DNA of 14,597 nt from an uncultured Blautia sp. GTDB taxonomy: Bacteria > Bacillota > Clostridia > Lachnospirales > Lachnospiraceae. The notes under the pieces were generated by a model, which searched no databases, was not told the origin of the DNA, and saw nothing but the letters and a program-made list of their open reading frames with translations. Position numbers and translations under genes: made by a program. The stretch is from assembly GCA_900539145.1 (NCBI GenBank), contig UQAX01000056.1:1-14597 (forward strand), written 5' to 3'. This document shows positions 13,207-14,597 of this stretch, in pieces. Each line of letters starts with the position of its first letter. The stretch's first letter is position 1.

Positions 13207-14597
13207 TTATCTGTCCCTGTCTTGGGATTTCTTTCTCTGCTTCGGCTGAGAGTTCTGTTTCCCCTCTTCCTGAAGCTGTCTGAGCCTGTTTCGCACACTT
13301 TGTCTTTCGGGCGGTCTGTTCTGTTTCTCGGCAGGTTTCTGTCCGTTCTTAACTGCCTGCTCCCATTCTGCAAGGTCTTGGTTATACTGTGTCACAATAG
13401 CCTCTGCTTTGCGGTAAGTTTTCATAAATGCCTGTACATCAGGATAACCGTCATCGGTCAGAATATCGGGGAGTTTATCCAGTTTTTCATCAAGTTCGGC
13501 TTCGATCTGCTGTATCTGTTTTTCCAGAGCTTTTCGTTCCTTACCCTTGAAAATACCCGTTGTTTCCGCAAGCTGCTGTCGCAGATTCGGGAGTGTGACC
13601 TCCTGTATCTTCTTGATTGCTTTCGCCTGTTTCTGTACCTTTAGCATAAGGGTCTGCATTGTGCGGAACTCGTCCATATCCATATTGAGGACTGGCTTGG
13701 GTGGCATATCCTTTTCACGGATGATGGCTTGCAGAAATTCCTTTGCCTTGCCTACGATACCTCGGAACAGGTTTGGAAGCCAACCGTTTTCACGGATGGA
13801 CTGACCGGCTTTGTCGTGGATTTCGGTCTGCTTGATTTCCAGTATCTTTGCTTCTTCAATGCCCGATATGAGAGCCAAATCCGCTGTTCTGTTCCATTCC
13901 TGCCTTGCGGTGTTATCTGCTTCGATTTCGGCAGCCTTGGGATTGTTCTTACCTATCTTTTTTGTGGGGAGATACACGCTGTTCTTATCAAACACTTTCA
14001 ATCGCTGTTCGGGATCTGAAATGTGGGAATTGATAAGCTCAGTGTAAACCTCTTTTGCTTCTGCTATGAACGCTTCTGTTTTGAAACGCTCGTCTTTGGT
14101 TGTGAATAAATGGCTTTCGTAAACTTCCCCCTTTTTGATAACGGTACAGCCTTTTCGGACTTGACCGTTCTCGTCTGTGATTTCTTTCTTGGTTCGTACC
14201 CTTTTTCCTGTTTCGTCATAAAATACGCTTCTGGTGGCAATCTTGATGTCAGGTTCGGGAAGCAGTTTCCTTTCACTGAATATGAGGTGGATGTGGTAAT
14301 TGGTCTTGCGTTTGTTATGATGCAGAGCCGATACACATTCCACTCCGTACTGCTGTCTGAATTTGTTCGTAAATTCTTCAAGCACCTGCTGCGGGTCAAA
14401 GGTGGTGTAAATCTCTGGCAGGGCAATGATTAACTCCCTTGCTTCAATACACTTTCCTGTTGTTCCGCTTCGTAGGAACTCCTGCTGGCTTTCCCTGGCG
14501 AGATTGTTCCAAAAGGTATTGTCGGCAGTACGATAGGTGGCATAAAGGTTTTCCTGTTTGGCGTGGCTCGTGATATATGAGATTCTTCCCTTGACAT
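13207..14597 (-). CDS. MobA/MobL-family (MobQ) relaxase, N-terminal few residues outside window
   Basis: Nicks the transfer origin and carries the DNA strand into the recipient during mobilization. 462 residues are visible; the start lies beyond the right edge. The visible protein opens with KGRISYITSHAKQENLYATY, which in relatives I know lies about ten residues from the start, so nearly all of it is present. The relaxase metal-binding motif is HHNKRKTNYHIHLIFSER (visible residues 92-109, HIH at 101-103). The middle (about 310-350) is charged and coiled-coil-like (TLPNLRQQLAETTG onward), and the tail is basic and Gln/Lys/Arg-rich. An internal GTG at 14385 is not the start, since family-typical sequence continues upstream in frame. 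It is convergent with sdpRI; the origin of transfer is presumably upstream, outside the window. Confidence 0.88.
   Translation of the reverse strand, partial: VKGRISYITSHAKQENLYATYRTADNTFWNNLARESQQEFLRSGTTGKCIEARELIIALPEIYTTFDPQQVLEEFTNKFRQQYGVECVSALHHNKRKTNYHIHLIFSERKLLPEPDIKIATRSVFYDETGKRVRTKKEITDENGQVRKGCTVIKKGEVYESHLFTTKDERFKTEAFIAEAKEVYTELINSHISDPEQRLKVFDKNSVYLPTKKIGKNNPKAAEIEADNTARQEWNRTADLALISGIEEAKILEIKQTEIHDKAGQSIRENGWLPNLFRGIVGKAKEFLQAIIREKDMPPKPVLNMDMDEFRTMQTLMLKVQKQAKAIKKIQEVTLPNLRQQLAETTGIFKGKERKALEKQIQQIEAELDEKLDKLPDILTDDGYPDVQAFMKTYRKAEAIVTQYNQDLAEWEQAVKNGQKPAEKQNRPPERQSVRNRLRQLQEEGKQNSQPKQRKKSQDRDR

Larger units (their letters stand above)
11536..14597. mobile_element. Probable mobilizable element, part (tnpV, sdpRI, relaxase)
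   Basis: A TnpV-like gene and a MobA/MobL relaxase frame an sdpR-sdpI cargo pair of lower G+C content. No recombinase, origin or terminal repeat is visible. The element's ends are not determined: the left one probably lies in 10948-11535, and the right one beyond the window. Confidence 0.5.

Noticed and set aside
13207..14385. Relaxase starting at the internal GTG at 14385
   Set aside because: The same frame stays open to the window edge and encodes family-typical N-terminal sequence, so the true start is beyond the window.
13222..14433. Several plus-strand ORFs opposite the relaxase
   Set aside because: All are shadows of the strongly supported minus-strand relaxase; none has a start signal or family motif.

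Overview
The window looks like a low-to-moderate G+C Gram-positive gut anaerobe, most likely a Lachnospiraceae-type Clostridium relative (Blautia/Ruminococcus gnavus-like). The basis is clean AGGAGG ribosome sites, Firmicutes-type ribosomal proteins L13/S9, a TnpV-type transposon protein, a Clostridia-type MobA/MobL relaxase and a large secreted GH2 enzyme with choline-binding-like wall repeats. The genus is an inference.

Layout. (1) 1-1983: end of an integrated mobile element, visibly richer in G+C than its neighbours. It carries parB (partial) and parA on the minus strand, then a non-coding edge full of short direct repeats, stopping at the 3' end of rpsI. (2) 1984-3921, minus strand: host core genes rpsI and rplM, with a perfect promoter and a structured leader RNA, preceded by a RelA/SpoT-domain protein with an unusual acceptor-site region and an unknown C-terminal part. 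(3) 4131-5385, plus strand: a thioredoxin/thioredoxin reductase pair (trxA-trxB), divergent from the RelA/SpoT gene. (4) 5481-10904, minus strand: one 1807-residue secreted multidomain beta-galactosidase-like protein ending in 20-residue wall-binding repeats; it converges on trxB with a shared bidirectional terminator. (5) 10905-11535: AT-rich non-coding DNA. (6) 11536-14597: second accessory region with a tnpV-like gene, a long cruciform, an sdpR-sdpI regulator/immunity pair with its own promoter framed by two matching operators, and a MobA/MobL relaxase (minus, running off the window).

How the parts work together. ParA/ParB should maintain or segregate the left element. L13 and S9 are co-transcribed and probably feedback-controlled through the leader hairpin. 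TrxA/TrxB form a complete NADPH-to-disulfide reducing pair. The GH2 enzyme probably releases galactose from host or dietary glycans at the cell surface. SdpR/SdpI looks like an autoregulated immunity module carried by a mobilizable element.

Most worth a second look: the twin SdpR operators; the perfect 29-nt palindrome inside parB; the repeat-rich element edge at rpsI; the diverged RelA/SpoT protein; the L13 leader; and the nested cruciform between tnpV and sdpR. I did not find a convincing wholly new multi-gene system; the RelA/SpoT protein is the best single-gene candidate.
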